NCBI GenBank assembly: GCA_035531775.1
Contig: DATKSG010000028.1
Location: 29,022-93,021 of the forward strand
Length of the DNA stretch: 64,000 nt
Direction: 5' to 3'
From: DATKSG01 sp035531775
GTDB lineage: Bacteria > Actinomycetota > Acidimicrobiia > Acidimicrobiales > UBA8190
Below the pieces are notes generated by a model, which saw nothing but the letters and a program-made list of their open reading frames with translations, made no database searches and had not been told where the DNA came from. Made by a program: the position numbers and the translations under genes. This document shows, piece after piece, positions 52,281 through 61,158 of this stretch (position 1 is its first letter; each line of letters opens with the position of its first letter).

Positions 52281-53531
52281 ATGCACCGTGATGGCCAACT
52301 GAGCACCCGGCGGCCCACCCGCCAGATCCAGGTGGGAACGGTCGCCGTAGGTGGCGGGGCGCCGGTGTCGGTGCAGTCCATGACCACCACGAAGACGGCC
52401 GACGTCGAGGGCACGCTGGCGCAGATCTACGCCCTGGCGGCGGCCGGAGCCGACATCGTCCGCTGTACGTGCAACGAGGAGGCGGCGGCCGAGGGCCTGG
52501 CCCATATCGTCCCCCGCTCGCCGGTGCCCGTCATCGCCGACATCCACTTCCACGTGGAGATGGCCCTGGCCGCGTTGGAGGCCGGGGTCCACGGGCTGCG
52601 CCTCAATCCCGGCAACCTGCGCAAGGAGTCGGAGATCAAGCTGGTGGCAGCCGAGGCCAAAGACCGCGGCGTCCCCATCCGCATCGGCGTCAACGCCGGC
52701 TCGCTGCATCCGGACCTCTACAAGCGCTTCGGCGGCGCCACGCCCGAAGCGCTGGTGGAGTCGGCTCGCATGGAGCTGGCCTACTTCGCCGAGGTGGGCT
52801 TCGACGACGTCAAGATCTCGGTCAAGGCATCGTCGGTGCCGGTAATGATCGAGGCTTACCGGTTGGCCTCAGCCACCTTCGACCACCCGCTGCACCTCGG
52901 TGTGACCGAGGCCGGGCCGCCCCCGGCCGGCCTGGTGAAGGGCACGGCCGGCATGGCCTCGCTGCTGGCCGAGGGCATCGGCGACACCATCCGCTACTCG
53001 CTCACGGCTGATCCGGTGGAGGAAGCCCGGGCCGGCCGTCAACTGCTCGAGGCGCTCGGGTTGCGCGAGCGCAAGGGCCTCGACCTCATCGCCTGCCCGT
53101 CGTGCGGCCGGGCCGAGATCGATGTCATCGGGGTGGCCAAGGCCGCCCAGGAGGCCCTCGAGAACCGCGGACTGCCGCTGCAGGTGGCTGTGATGGGTTG
53201 TGTGGTGAACGGCCCGGGCGAAGCGCGAGAAGCGGACCTGGGCATCGCCGCCGGACGCCGTCGTGGTCACCTCTTCATCAAGGGGAAGATCGTGAGGGTG
53301 GTCCCCGAAGCCGACATGGTGGCCGCCCTGGTCGAGGAAGCTGAGAAGCTGGTGGCCGAAGGCATCGAAGCAAGGTTGGCCGCCGCTGACTCCGGAGCCG
53401 AGGCCGACCGGCGCGCCCTGGTCGAGGCCCGGGGCGACGACGTGAACCACAGCCGCGAGAAGGTGCAGCTCATCCGGCGCACTGTGCACCACGACGAGCC
53501 CGACGGCCCCTCAGCGCCGTCGCCTCAGTAG
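52281..53531 (+). CDS. ispG: 4-hydroxy-3-methylbut-2-enyl diphosphate synthase
   Basis: 416 residues. 'RPTRQIQVGTVAVGGGAPVSVQSMTTTKTADVEGTLAQI' in pieces, 'RCTCNEEAAAEGLAHI', 'IPVIADIHFH'-like segment, and three cluster cysteines in 'LIACPSCGRAEIDV' and 'AVMGCVVNGPGEA'. Iron-sulfur enzyme of the MEP pathway. ATG 52281 is preceded by GAGGAGG with a longish spacer. The last ~45 residues are a non-conserved tail that overlaps the convergent proS by 7 nt. Confidence 0.95.
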   Translation: MHRDGQLSTRRPTRQIQVGTVAVGGGAPVSVQSMTTTKTADVEGTLAQIYALAAAGADIVRCTCNEEAAAEGLAHIVPRSPVPVIADIHFHVEMALAALEAGVHGLRLNPGNLRKESEIKLVAAEAKDRGVPIRIGVNAGSLHPDLYKRFGGATPEALVESARMELAYFAEVGFDDVKISVKASSVPVMIEAYRLASATFDHPLHLGVTEAGPPPAGLVKGTAGMASLLAEGIGDTIRYSLTADPVEEARAGRQLLEALGLRERKGLDLIACPSCGRAEIDVIGVAKAAQEALENRGLPLQVAVMGCVVNGPGEAREADLGIAAGRRRGHLFIKGKIVRVVPEADMVAALVEEAEKLVAEGIEARLAAADSGAEADRRALVEARGDDVNHSREKVQLIRRTVHHDEPDGPSAPSPQ

Positions 53532-54931
53532 GCCCGGCTCACCACGGCCACATCCCCTTCGGTACCGCTCGGGGTGGACAGGTCGGCATTGAGCAGGCAG
53601 CGCACCGACAGTCCGGCGTTGTTGAGCAGCGTCTCCCCGTCGTCGCCGAGGGCCGCCGTTGGGATCACCGCGAACCCCGACTGACCCGCCTCGAGGGCTT
53701 CGTCCACCCCCGCCACCTCGGTGGTGTGCCGGCGGCGGAAGTCCGAGGCCGCCGACGCCATGGCCGCCTGGATCTCTGCCAAGGTGGTGGTGATCCGCTC
53801 GGCCAGGCCATGCACGGCCACCGGCTCCTTGGTCCCACTGTCGCGTCTCACCAGGACCACCTCGCCGCGCGCTAGGTCCCGGGGACCCACCTCGATGCGG
53901 ACCGGGACGCCTTTCAGCTCCCAGTCCACCACCCGGCGCCCGAAGGACGTGTCGATGCGGGCATCGTGCTCGACCCGGATCCCGGCGGCGGCCAGCTCGG
54001 CTGCCATGGCCTGTGCCGCCGCCCCGGCCCCGTCCTCGTCGCGGGCCAGGACCACGACCACCTGCACCGGGGCCAGGCGGGGGGGCAGACGCAGCCCGCT
54101 GTCGTCACCGTGGGCCATGACCAGCGCTCCCATCAACCGGGTGGACGTGCCCCATGATGTCTGCCAGACGTGCGCCTGGGCGCCGGTGTCGTCCAGGTAG
54201 GTGATGTCGAAGACCCGGGAGAAGTTCTGCCCGAGCTCGTGGCTGGTGCCCATTTGGAGGGCTTTGCCGTCGAGCATCATCCCTTCGCACGTCCACGTGG
54301 TGTCGGCCCCGGCGAAGCGCTCCCGAGCCGTCTTGCGGCCGGTCAGCACCGGGATGGCCAGCACCTCCACCATGAAGTCGCGGTACACCTCGTCGAGAAC
54401 CCGCAGGGCGAAGGCCCGGGCATCGGGCTCGCTCACATGGGCGGTGTGGCCCTCCTGCCACAGGAACTCGGTGGTGCGCAGGAACAGCCGGGGCCGCAGC
54501 TCCCAGCGCACCACGTTGGCCCACTGGTTGAGGAGCATGGGCAGGTCGCGGTGGCTTTGGATCCATTTGGCGAAGTAAGAGTTGATGATGGTCTCGCTGG
54601 TGGGGCGCACGACCAGGGGCTCGTCGAGCTTCTTGCCACCGCCGTGGGTGACGACGGCCAGCTCCGGGCTGAAGCCCTCGACGTGCTGTGCCTCGCGATG
54701 GAGGAAGCTCTCGGGGATGAGGAGAGGGAAGTAGGCGTTGGACACGCCCAGCGCCTTGATGCGCTGGTCGAGCTCAGCCTGCATACGCTCCCAGATGCCG
54801 TAGCCGTAGGGGCGGATGACCATCGTCCCGCGTACCGGGCCGTTGTCGGCCAGCTCGGCCTTGGCCAGCACATCCTGGTACCAGCGGGGGAAGTCGGTTG
54901 CCTGTGAGGTGAGGACGCCTTGTTTCGCCAT
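53525..54931 (-). CDS. proS: prolyl-tRNA synthetase, archaeal/eukaryotic type (no editing insertion)
   Basis: 468 residues. Class II core: motif 1 'VIRPYGYGIWERMQAELDQRI', motif 2 region 'ANVVRWELRPRLFLRTTEFLWQEGHTAH' in pieces, 'SHELGQNFSRVFDITY', motif 3 'STRLMGALVMAHGDDSGLRLPPRLAP' in pieces, an anticodon-binding domain, and the C-terminal extension of this type. No INS editing domain sits between motifs 2 and 3, unlike bacterial-type ProRS. Here it is on the minus strand against the long plus-strand cluster. ATG 54931 has a TAGCAT -10-like hexamer 9 nt upstream. Confidence 0.95.
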   Translation of the reverse strand: MAKQGVLTSQATDFPRWYQDVLAKAELADNGPVRGTMVIRPYGYGIWERMQAELDQRIKALGVSNAYFPLLIPESFLHREAQHVEGFSPELAVVTHGGGKKLDEPLVVRPTSETIINSYFAKWIQSHRDLPMLLNQWANVVRWELRPRLFLRTTEFLWQEGHTAHVSEPDARAFALRVLDEVYRDFMVEVLAIPVLTGRKTARERFAGADTTWTCEGMMLDGKALQMGTSHELGQNFSRVFDITYLDDTGAQAHVWQTSWGTSTRLMGALVMAHGDDSGLRLPPRLAPVQVVVVLARDEDGAGAAAQAMAAELAAAGIRVEHDARIDTSFGRRVVDWELKGVPVRIEVGPRDLARGEVVLVRRDSGTKEPVAVHGLAERITTTLAEIQAAMASAASDFRRRHTTEVAGVDEALEAGQSGFAVIPTAALGDDGETLLNNAGLSVRCLLNADLSTPSGTEGDVAVVSRAY

Positions 54932-54940
54932 GACGGCGAG

Positions 54941-54946
54941 ATGCTA
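54941..54946 (-). promoter_or_regulatory. putative -10 element of leaderless proS
   Basis: TAGCAT on the minus strand, 9 nt before ATG 54931; lies in the 27-nt gap after the PPOX gene. No ribosome site. Confidence 0.42.
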
Positions 54947-54958
54947 CGGCGTCACGCC

Positions 54959-55405
54959 TCAGTAGGCGGACCCCGCCAGCGGGGTGGTGGCCGGCGCGCT
55001 GTGGACGATGCGACGGCCGGAGACGAATTCGGGTCGAAGGCACACAACGTGGGAGCGCTCACCGGGCGCCCACGGGGCCAGCGGGAGTTCGAAGGCGCTG
55101 GTGACACGGTCCTGGTCGCGCAACTCGTCGGCGATCCCCACCACGAGGACGCTCCAGCCTTCGTGGTACATCGGGTCCACCTCGTCCACCTCGAACGCGA
55201 TCACGGCATTGCGCATGGCGGCGTCGAGCTTGGTCCCGGTGGCGGTCCGGAAAAGCACGTATCCGTCGACCAGCCGGAAGTTGACCGGGAACACGGCCGG
55301 GACGGCGCCGATCGATACCGCCACCCGCCCGATCACGGCTTTGCCGAGCAGATGCAGACACTCGGACTCCTCGAGCACGCCCATTCCGACGTCATCCACA
55401 ATCAC
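54959..55405 (-). CDS. pyridoxamine 5'-phosphate oxidase family flavoprotein
   Basis: 148 residues. Split-barrel PPOX fold: 'LLGKAVIGRVAVSIGAVPAVFPVNFRLVDGYVLFRTATGTKLDAA' in pieces, 'VIAFEVDEVDPMYHEGWSVLVVGIADELRD' in pieces. This subgroup binds FMN, F420 or heme and is not true PdxH. The start is ambiguous: GTG 55405, GTG 55399, ATG 55384 or ATG 55477; none has a well-spaced ribosome site. I give GTG 55405. It reads toward proS with a 27-nt gap. Confidence 0.75.
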   Translation of the reverse strand: MIVDDVGMGVLEESECLHLLGKAVIGRVAVSIGAVPAVFPVNFRLVDGYVLFRTATGTKLDAAMRNAVIAFEVDEVDPMYHEGWSVLVVGIADELRDQDRVTSAFELPLAPWAPGERSHVVCLRPEFVSGRRIVHSAPATTPLAGSAY

Positions 55406-55461
55406 AGCGCCAAGCGTCGCCTCCGGCCCGGTGAGGTCATAGGGGCCAAGGTCCCGACTGG

Positions 55462-55493
55462 GGTCCCCAACTCCCATCTCCCCGTTGGGGACC
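55462..55493 (+). repeat. perfect 10-bp inverted repeat upstream of rimP
   Basis: GGTCCCCAAC (55462-55471), 12-nt loop, GTTGGGGACC (55484-55493). A competing arm AAGGTCCC (55448-55455) can pair with GGGACCTT (55488-55495). Could terminate or regulate either direction; it lies just before the possible ATG 55477 of the PPOX gene. Confidence 0.6.
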
Positions 55494-55530
55494 TTCGGAG
55501 CCGGGGACGGCGGCCACGATCCGGCCGGCC

Positions 55531-55572
55531 CCACGCCACGGTGCGGACCGGCCACGCCACGGTGCGGACCGG
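55531..55572 (+). repeat. exact 21-bp tandem duplication
   Basis: CCACGCCACGGTGCGGACCG followed by G, repeated twice without spacer (55531-55551, 55552-55572), in the non-coding region between the PPOX gene and rimP. It could be a duplicated protein-binding site upstream of the rimP promoter. Confidence 0.75.
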
Positions 55573-55648
55573 AGCCGGCGCCCTGGAGGTACTCTGCCGA
55601 AGGCGGCCGCGGCCGGGCTCCGCCCCAAGAGGGTCGGGAGGCCACTGC

Positions 55649-55654
55649 TATACT
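55649..55654 (+). promoter_or_regulatory. extended -10 promoter for rimP-nusA-infB
   Basis: TGCTATACT, an extended -10 (TGnTATACT) close to consensus. Predicted start near 55661, giving a leader of about 140 nt with a strong hairpin. No -35 match; the 21-bp duplication ends 76 nt upstream. Confidence 0.5.
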
Positions 55655-55690
55655 CGACCCGCCGTTCAGACTGAAGTGGAGTGGTGTGTT

Positions 55691-55717
55691 GAAGCGTGGG
55701 CGGGCAGCCCACGCTTC
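55691..55717 (+). promoter_or_regulatory. rimP-nusA leader hairpin
   Basis: GAAGCGTGGGC-GGGCA-GCCCACGCTTC, a perfect 11-bp stem with a 5-nt loop, followed by TGCTTTC. It sits about 30 nt into the predicted leader and 84 nt before rimP. Likely an attenuator or NusA-responsive element; a T-poor tail argues against a simple terminator. Confidence 0.6.
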
Positions 55718-55800
55718 TGCTTTCAGCGGGGATGGTGCTTGGCGACACAGGACACGGGTAGGCAAGTCGCAACCGACGACCGGGAGGAGGTGAGCAGACG

Positions 55801-56349
55801 GTGGAGGACGAGCTCTATGGGCTGCTCGCCGCCGCCGTGGCCGACCTCGACCTCGGGCTCGAGATGGTCGACATGGAGACCCGCGCCGGCACGATCCGCG
55901 TCGTCGTCGATGCCCCCGGGGGAGTCGGGCTCGAGGCCATCTCGGCGGCCACCCGCCGGGTGTCGGAGGTGCTCGACGAGCACGACCCTCTGCCCGGTCA
56001 GCACTACACACTGGAGGTCTCGAGCCCCGGTGTGGAGCGATCGCTGCGGCGGCCAGACCATTTCATGCGGGCGGTCGGTGAGACGGTCAGCGTGCGCACG
56101 GCCGCCGGCAGTGCTGGGGAGCGGCGCTTCACCGGGACGCTCCAGGCGGCTGACGACGACGGGTTCGTCCTCACCGGCGACGCCTTCGGGGACGAGGGCC
56201 GTCGCTTCGCCTACGACGAGATCGAGCGGGCCCGTACCGTGTTCGAGTGGGGCGCCACTACGCGACCCGGACGCAACGGGGCGGCCGCGGCCCGAGGCGG
56301 CGGACGAAGCCGACCGGGGACCGATAGGGAGAAGGTCACGACGCCATGA
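55801..56349 (+). CDS. rimP: ribosome maturation factor RimP
   Basis: 182 residues. 'LDLGLEMVDMETRAGTIRVVVDAPGGVGLEAISAATRRVSEVLDE' in pieces, 'YTLEVSSPGVERSLRRPDHFMRAVGETVSV' in pieces: complete N-terminal and Sm-like C-terminal domains, then a basic tail. It assists 30S maturation. GTG 55801 follows GGGAGGAGG. The stop overlaps nusA as ATGA. Confidence 0.95.
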   Translation: MEDELYGLLAAAVADLDLGLEMVDMETRAGTIRVVVDAPGGVGLEAISAATRRVSEVLDEHDPLPGQHYTLEVSSPGVERSLRRPDHFMRAVGETVSVRTAAGSAGERRFTGTLQAADDDGFVLTGDAFGDEGRRFAYDEIERARTVFEWGATTRPGRNGAAAARGGGRSRPGTDREKVTTP

Positions 56350-57533
56350 GCAAGACGAACTTCGAGTTCCTCGACGCCCTCGGACAGATCGCCCGCGACA
56401 AGGGCATCTCCGTCGACACCCTCCTCGATGCCTTGGCCAACGCCCTGGTGGCCGCCTACAAGCGGCGCCCCGGGGCTGCCGAGGAGGCAGTGGTCACCAT
56501 CGACCCCGAGTCGGGTGAGATCCGGGTCTACGGCCAGGAGCTCGACGAGGACGGCAACGTCATCCGGGAGTGGGACGATACGCCGGACGACTTCGGCCGC
56601 ATCGCCGCCCAGACGGCCAAGCAGGTGATCCTCCAGCGCATCCGCGAGGCCGAGCGCGACCTCAAGTACGAGGAGTACGCCGGGCGCGAAGGCGACATCG
56701 TCACCGGCATCGTCCAGCAGACCGACAACCGCTACACATTGCTCGACCTGGGCAAGGTGGAGGCGCTGCTTCCCCAGGCCGAGCAGGTGCCCTACGAGCG
56801 CTACGAGCACGGTGCCAGACTGAAGGCCTACATCGTGGAAGTGCGCAAGACCACCAAAGGGCCCCAGATCGTGGTCAGCCGGAGCCATCCGGGGCTGGTG
56901 AAGCGGCTCTTCGAGCTCGAGGTGCCCGAGATCTCGTCCGGGGTGGTCGAGATCAGGGCGGCGGCGCGCGAGCCCGGCCATCGGACCAAGATCGCCGTGT
57001 GGTCCAACGACCCCAATGTCGATCCGGTCGGAGCCTGCGTGGGGGCACGCGGCTCTCGGGTGCGCATGGTCACCAACGAGTTGCGCGGCGAGCGCATCGA
57101 CGTGGTGCCGTTCTCCGACGACCCGGTCGAGTTCATCCAAGCTGCGCTGCAGCCGGCGCGCGTGCGCGAGGTGCGCCTCGACGACGTCACCGGCACGGCC
57201 ACCGTGGTGGTGAGCGACTACCAACTGTCGCTGGCCATCGGCAAGGAAGGGCAGAACGCCCGGCTCGGCGCCCGCCTGACCGGGTGGCGGATCGACATCA
57301 AGAGCGAGACCCAGTTGGCCGACGAGGAAGCGGGGGCTGGCGAAGAATGGGCCGAAGGCGAGTGGGTCGAGAACGAAGCCGGCGAGATGGTGTGGCAGCC
57401 GGCCGAAGGTGGGGAGGCGGTGTCAGCCACGGAGTGGTCGCGGGTGGTGGCGGGGGAGACGCCCGAGGAGGCCAAGCCCGAGGAGGCCAAGCCCGAGGAA
57501 GCGGCGCCGGCCGAGGTGGAGGGGACGGCATAG
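56346..57533 (+). CDS. nusA: transcription termination/antitermination protein NusA
   Basis: 395 residues. N-terminal RNAP-binding domain (1-125), S1 ('GREGDIVTGIVQQTDNRYTLLDLGKVEALLP' in pieces), two KH domains with 'PVGACVGARGSRVRMVTNEL' and 'LSLAIGKEGQNARLGARLTGWRIDI' in pieces. The actinobacterial short form lacks the E. coli acidic repeats; the tail has 'EEAKPEEAKPEE' repeats. Its 3' end carries the ribosome site of the next gene. Confidence 0.96.
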   Translation: MSKTNFEFLDALGQIARDKGISVDTLLDALANALVAAYKRRPGAAEEAVVTIDPESGEIRVYGQELDEDGNVIREWDDTPDDFGRIAAQTAKQVILQRIREAERDLKYEEYAGREGDIVTGIVQQTDNRYTLLDLGKVEALLPQAEQVPYERYEHGARLKAYIVEVRKTTKGPQIVVSRSHPGLVKRLFELEVPEISSGVVEIRAAAREPGHRTKIAVWSNDPNVDPVGACVGARGSRVRMVTNELRGERIDVVPFSDDPVEFIQAALQPARVREVRLDDVTGTATVVVSDYQLSLAIGKEGQNARLGARLTGWRIDIKSETQLADEEAGAGEEWAEGEWVENEAGEMVWQPAEGGEAVSATEWSRVVAGETPEEAKPEEAKPEEAAPAEVEGTA

Positions 57534-57865
57534 CGCCCCGGCGCACCTGCGTCGGCTGCCGCCGGACGACCACGGTGGCCGAATTGGTGCGGGTGGTGGC
57601 CGGGCCCGACGGTGCATTGGTTGTCGGCCCCGGGCCCGGGCGAGGGGCGTGGCTGTGTCGGGCGTCACCACCGTGCCTCGAGGTGGCGCTGAGGCGCCAG
57701 GCCATTGGTCGGGCGCTACGGGCGCCGGTACGCGACCAAGCGGTACAGGGCTTGCGCAGGGCCCTGCAGGACCAGGCCACAGGGGGAAGGGCGAGCCCCG
57801 AGGTGTGCGAGGATGGTATGTCGGGCGACCACACGGCGCGCCCGGATGAGGAAGAAGGATTCTAA
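57530..57865 (+). CDS. rnpM: RnpM/YlxR (DUF448) RNA-binding protein, apparent ATA start
   Basis: 111 residues if started at ATA 57530. Family marks: 'RRTCVGCRRTTTVAELVRVV', 'GPGRGAWLCRASPPCLEVALRRQAIGRAL' in pieces, the CxGCR and GRGAxxC...C motifs. In this frame there is no ATG, GTG or TTG near the conserved N-terminus. ATA 57530 overlaps the nusA stop as ATAG, and GGAGGGG (57518-57524) is spaced 5 nt before it. Starting at a later GTG would lose the CVGCR motif. YlxR/RnpM binds and modulates RNase P RNA in Gram-positive bacteria. Position nusA-ylxR-infB is universal. Confidence 0.85.
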   Translation: MAPRRTCVGCRRTTTVAELVRVVAGPDGALVVGPGPGRGAWLCRASPPCLEVALRRQAIGRALRAPVRDQAVQGLRRALQDQATGGRASPEVCEDGMSGDHTARPDEEEGF

Positions 57866-57871
57866 GAGCCG

Positions 57872-60754
57872 GTGCCGAAGAAGATTCGCGTCTACGAGCT
57901 GGCCAGAGAGCTCGGCCTGGAGAACAAGGAGGCGCTCGACCTCTGCGTGTCGCTGGGGATCGGGGTCAAGAGCCACTCCTCGTCCATCGAGGACGCTCAA
58001 GCCGACCGCGCCCGCCGCAAGGCCGACGCCGACGGGCTTCGCCGAGCCGTGCAGCCCGAGGAGCCGGCCGAGGCCAAGTCGGCCCGGGCGAAGGGTCCTT
58101 CGAGCGGCGCCGGCGACGACAAGGCCTCGTCCAACGCTTCCTCCCCCTCCACTCCCGCCTCGAGCGCGCCGTCGGCGCCCAGGGTGGCTCGTTCGGGCCT
58201 GGTGACCAGCCGCCCGGCCAGCGAGGTGGCCCTTCCGGTCCAGACCCCGTTGCGCCCGCCGCCCCGCCCTGCCGCCGCTCCGGCCCGCCCGGCTGCTTCG
58301 TCCCCGGCTGCTTCGTCCCCGGCCGCTTCGACTCCGACTCAGGCACCGTCAACCCCGGCCCCGCCACCGTCGACTCCGCCTACCCAAGCTGCCTCGGCCG
58401 CCACCGTGCCGGGCACGGCGGCGGCCGGAGCGCCGACCACCCAACGCCAAGCCGCGAGCGCAGCACCCGCTGCCCCGGCCCGACCGGCACCGTCAACCCC
58501 GGCTCCCGCTCGTGAGGTGACCCACGAGACCGGGGTCCCGGGCGCTGCGGCCCTTCCTCCGGTCAGTCCCACCGGCCGACCGATTCCCCCGCCCCCCGGG
58601 CCGCCTCGCTCGAATTCGGGCCGCCCCATCCCCCCGCCGCCCGGCCGCCGGTCCCCGGCCGGCCCCGGCCGCCCGTCCTCACCTGGTGGCCCCGGCAGCC
58701 GGCCCCCCATGGGCGGCCCCCGTCCCGGTGGCGGTCCTGGGCGCAGTCCTGGAGGCGGAGGAGGCTTCGCCGGCCGCTCGGCGCCCGGAGGCGGCGGAGG
58801 CGGCGGATACGGAGGTGGCCGTCCCGGTGGTGGCGGTCCTCCCGGCGCACTTCGCGGCGGCCCCGGTGGCCGGGGACGGCCTCCGCAGCGCCGTCCCCGG
58901 CGCCGGCGCCGGAATCTCGAGGAGCTCGAACCCACCCAGGCCACCACCTACATGCCGTCCAACGCCCCGGTGCCCGACTTCGAGGTCATCGTGGAACGCG
59001 GCCTCACCCCGCGGGAGCTGGGCCCCAAGATGAACCGCTCGGCCGGAGACGTCATCCGGTTCCTCTTCCTCCAGGGCGAGGTGGTCACGGCCACGCAGTC
59101 GCTCACCGACGACATGATCGAGCTCTTCGCCGCCGAGATCGGGGCCCAGATCCGCCTGGTCGACCCCGGTGAGGAGCAGGAGGCCGAGCTCCAGGCGCGC
59201 TACTTCGAGGACCTCGAAGAGGTCGAAGAGGCCGACCTTCGCCCCCGACCGCCGGTGGTGACGGTCATGGGACACGTCGACCATGGCAAGACCCTGCTGC
59301 TCGACCGTATCCGCTCGGCCAACGTGGTAGCCGGGGAGGCCGGCGGCATCACCCAGCACATCGGCGCCTACCAGGCCACCAAGGACGGGCATCAGATCAC
59401 CTTCATCGACACGCCGGGCCACGAGGCCTTCACCGCCATGCGGGCCCGGGGCGCCCAGGTGACCGACATCGTGGTCCTGGTGGTGGCGGCCGACGACGGA
59501 GTCATGCCCCAGACGGCCGAAGCCATCAACCACGCCCGCGCCGCCGATGTGCCCATCGTGGTGGCCGTCAACAAGATCGACCGGGCCAACGCCGACGTCA
59601 ACCGTGTGCTCCAGCAGCTGTCCGAGCAGGGCCTGGTGCCCGAAGCGTGGGGCGGCGACACCATCATCTGCGAGGTCTCGGCTCTGCAGAGCCTCGGCAT
59701 CGACGAGTTGCTCGAGCAGCTGGTCCTGGTGGCCGAGCTCGAGGAGCTTCAGGCCAGCCCCGAGGGTCGCGCCCGTGGCGCTGTGCTCGAAGCCAACCTC
59801 GAAGCCGGACGGGGCCCGGTGGCCACGGTCATGGTCCAGTCGGGCACCCTGCGGGTAGGCGACTCCGTCGTTGCCGGCGCCGCCTGGGGCAAGGTCAAAG
59901 CCTTGATCGACGACCACGGCGACCAGGTGAAAGAAGCCCCGCCCTCCATGCCCGTACAGGTCCTGGGCTTCTCCGAGCCGCCCGCCGCCGGCGACGAGTT
60001 CCGGGTGACCACGGACCAGGGCACGGCCCGGACCATCGGCGAGGCCAGGGAGCGGCGCTACCGGGTGGCTGGTCACGCGCCGTCACCTACGGCGCCGGGG
60101 GCCAAGCTCGAGGACCTGTTCGAGCAGATCCAGCGCGGCGAGGCGGCCACGTTGAACCTGATCCTCAAGGCCGACGTGCAGGGCACGCTGGAGGCGATCA
60201 CCGACAGTGTGCGCAAGCTCGAGCGCCCCGAGGTGAAACTGAGCTTCGTCCACCGGGCGGTGGGGGGGATCACCCAGTACGACGTGGAGCTGGGTGCCGC
60301 CTCGAACGCCACCATCATCGGCTTCAACGTGCGTCCCGATCGTCGGGCGCGGGAGCTGGCCGGGGAACGCGACGTGGAGATCAGGACCTACGAAGTCATC
60401 TACAAGCTCCTCGAGGACATCGAAGCGGCCATGGTGGGCATGTTGGCCCCCGAGTACGAAGAGATCGTCACGGGCGAGGCCGAGGTCCGAGCTGTCTTCC
60501 GGGTCCCGAAGGTCGGAGCGGTGGCCGGGTGCTTCGTGCGCAACGGAGCCATCACCCGAGGCACCAAGGTCCGGTTCCTGCGTGACGGGGTCATCATCTG
60601 GAAAGGTTCGATCACGTCGCTGCGCCGCTTCAAGGACGACGCGCGCGAGGTGCAGGCAGGGTTCGAGTGCGGAATCGGCCTCTCGGACTTCCAGGACCTA
60701 AAGGACGGCGACATCATCGAGACCTTCGAGGAACGCGAAATCCCGCGCACCTGA
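57872..60754 (+). CDS. infB: translation initiation factor IF-2
   Basis: 960 residues. IF2_N domain '[28 protein letters not shown]' in pieces, a 300-residue Ala/Pro/Ser then Gly/Pro/Arg-rich linker (about 60-345), a second IF2_N-type segment, and the GTPase with '[17 protein letters not shown]' near 466, '[18 protein letters not shown]' and '[10 protein letters not shown]', then domains II-IV. It delivers initiator tRNA. GTG 57872 has weak ribosome-site support. Length is in the upper actinobacterial range because of the linker. Confidence 0.96.
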   Translation: MPKKIRVYELARELGLENKEALDLCVSLGIGVKSHSSSIEDAQADRARRKADADGLRRAVQPEEPAEAKSARAKGPSSGAGDDKASSNASSPSTPASSAPSAPRVARSGLVTSRPASEVALPVQTPLRPPPRPAAAPARPAASSPAASSPAASTPTQAPSTPAPPPSTPPTQAASAATVPGTAAAGAPTTQRQAASAAPAAPARPAPSTPAPAREVTHETGVPGAAALPPVSPTGRPIPPPPGPPRSNSGRPIPPPPGRRSPAGPGRPSSPGGPGSRPPMGGPRPGGGPGRSPGGGGGFAGRSAPGGGGGGGYGGGRPGGGGPPGALRGGPGGRGRPPQRRPRRRRRNLEELEPTQATTYMPSNAPVPDFEVIVERGLTPRELGPKMNRSAGDVIRFLFLQGEVVTATQSLTDDMIELFAAEIGAQIRLVDPGEEQEAELQARYFEDLEEVEEADLRPRPPVVTVMGHVDHGKTLLLDRIRSANVVAGEAGGITQHIGAYQATKDGHQITFIDTPGHEAFTAMRARGAQVTDIVVLVVAADDGVMPQTAEAINHARAADVPIVVAVNKIDRANADVNRVLQQLSEQGLVPEAWGGDTIICEVSALQSLGIDELLEQLVLVAELEELQASPEGRARGAVLEANLEAGRGPVATVMVQSGTLRVGDSVVAGAAWGKVKALIDDHGDQVKEAPPSMPVQVLGFSEPPAAGDEFRVTTDQGTARTIGEARERRYRVAGHAPSPTAPGAKLEDLFEQIQRGEAATLNLILKADVQGTLEAITDSVRKLERPEVKLSFVHRAVGGITQYDVELGAASNATIIGFNVRPDRRARELAGERDVEIRTYEVIYKLLEDIEAAMVGMLAPEYEEIVTGEAEVRAVFRVPKVGAVAGCFVRNGAITRGTKVRFLRDGVIIWKGSITSLRRFKDDAREVQAGFECGIGLSDFQDLKDGDIIETFEEREIPRT

Positions 60755-60765
60755 GTGTGGCTGCC

Positions 60766-61158
60766 ATGAGGGGACGTCGGGGTGCACAGGCCACACCGAG
60801 CCGCTATCCCAGGACGGCCCGGGTGAACCAGGTGCTACGCGAGGTGGTGGCCGATGCCCTGGAACGGGTGGCCGACATCGATGACCGGCTGCGACTGGTG
60901 ACCGTTACGGCGGTTGACACCTCTCCTGACCTCCGTCACGCCGTGGTCTACCTGAGCTCGCTGTCCGACCTGATGGCCGAAGCCCTCGCCGACCAGCGGA
61001 CCCAGCTACAGCAGGCCATCGGACGACAGGTGCGGCTCAAGCGCACGCCGCAGTTGACCTTCGCCGTCGACCCGGGCGTGGCCCACGGGTCGCGTGTCGA
61101 GGAGATCCTGCGGCACCTGCGGGCCGACGAGGGCCCGGCCGGCGCCGATGGCCCCTAG
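60766..61158 (+). CDS. rbfA: ribosome-binding factor A
   Basis: 130 residues. 'RTARVNQVLREVVADALERVADIDDRLRLVTVTAVDTSPDLRHAVVYLSSLS' in pieces and 'RVEEILRHLRADE' define the KH-like RbfA fold for 30S maturation and cold adaptation. ATG 60766 was chosen; GTG 60757 would add three residues. Its 3' end overlaps truB by 11 nt. Confidence 0.93.
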   Translation: MRGRRGAQATPSRYPRTARVNQVLREVVADALERVADIDDRLRLVTVTAVDTSPDLRHAVVYLSSLSDLMAEALADQRTQLQQAIGRQVRLKRTPQLTFAVDPGVAHGSRVEEILRHLRADEGPAGADGP

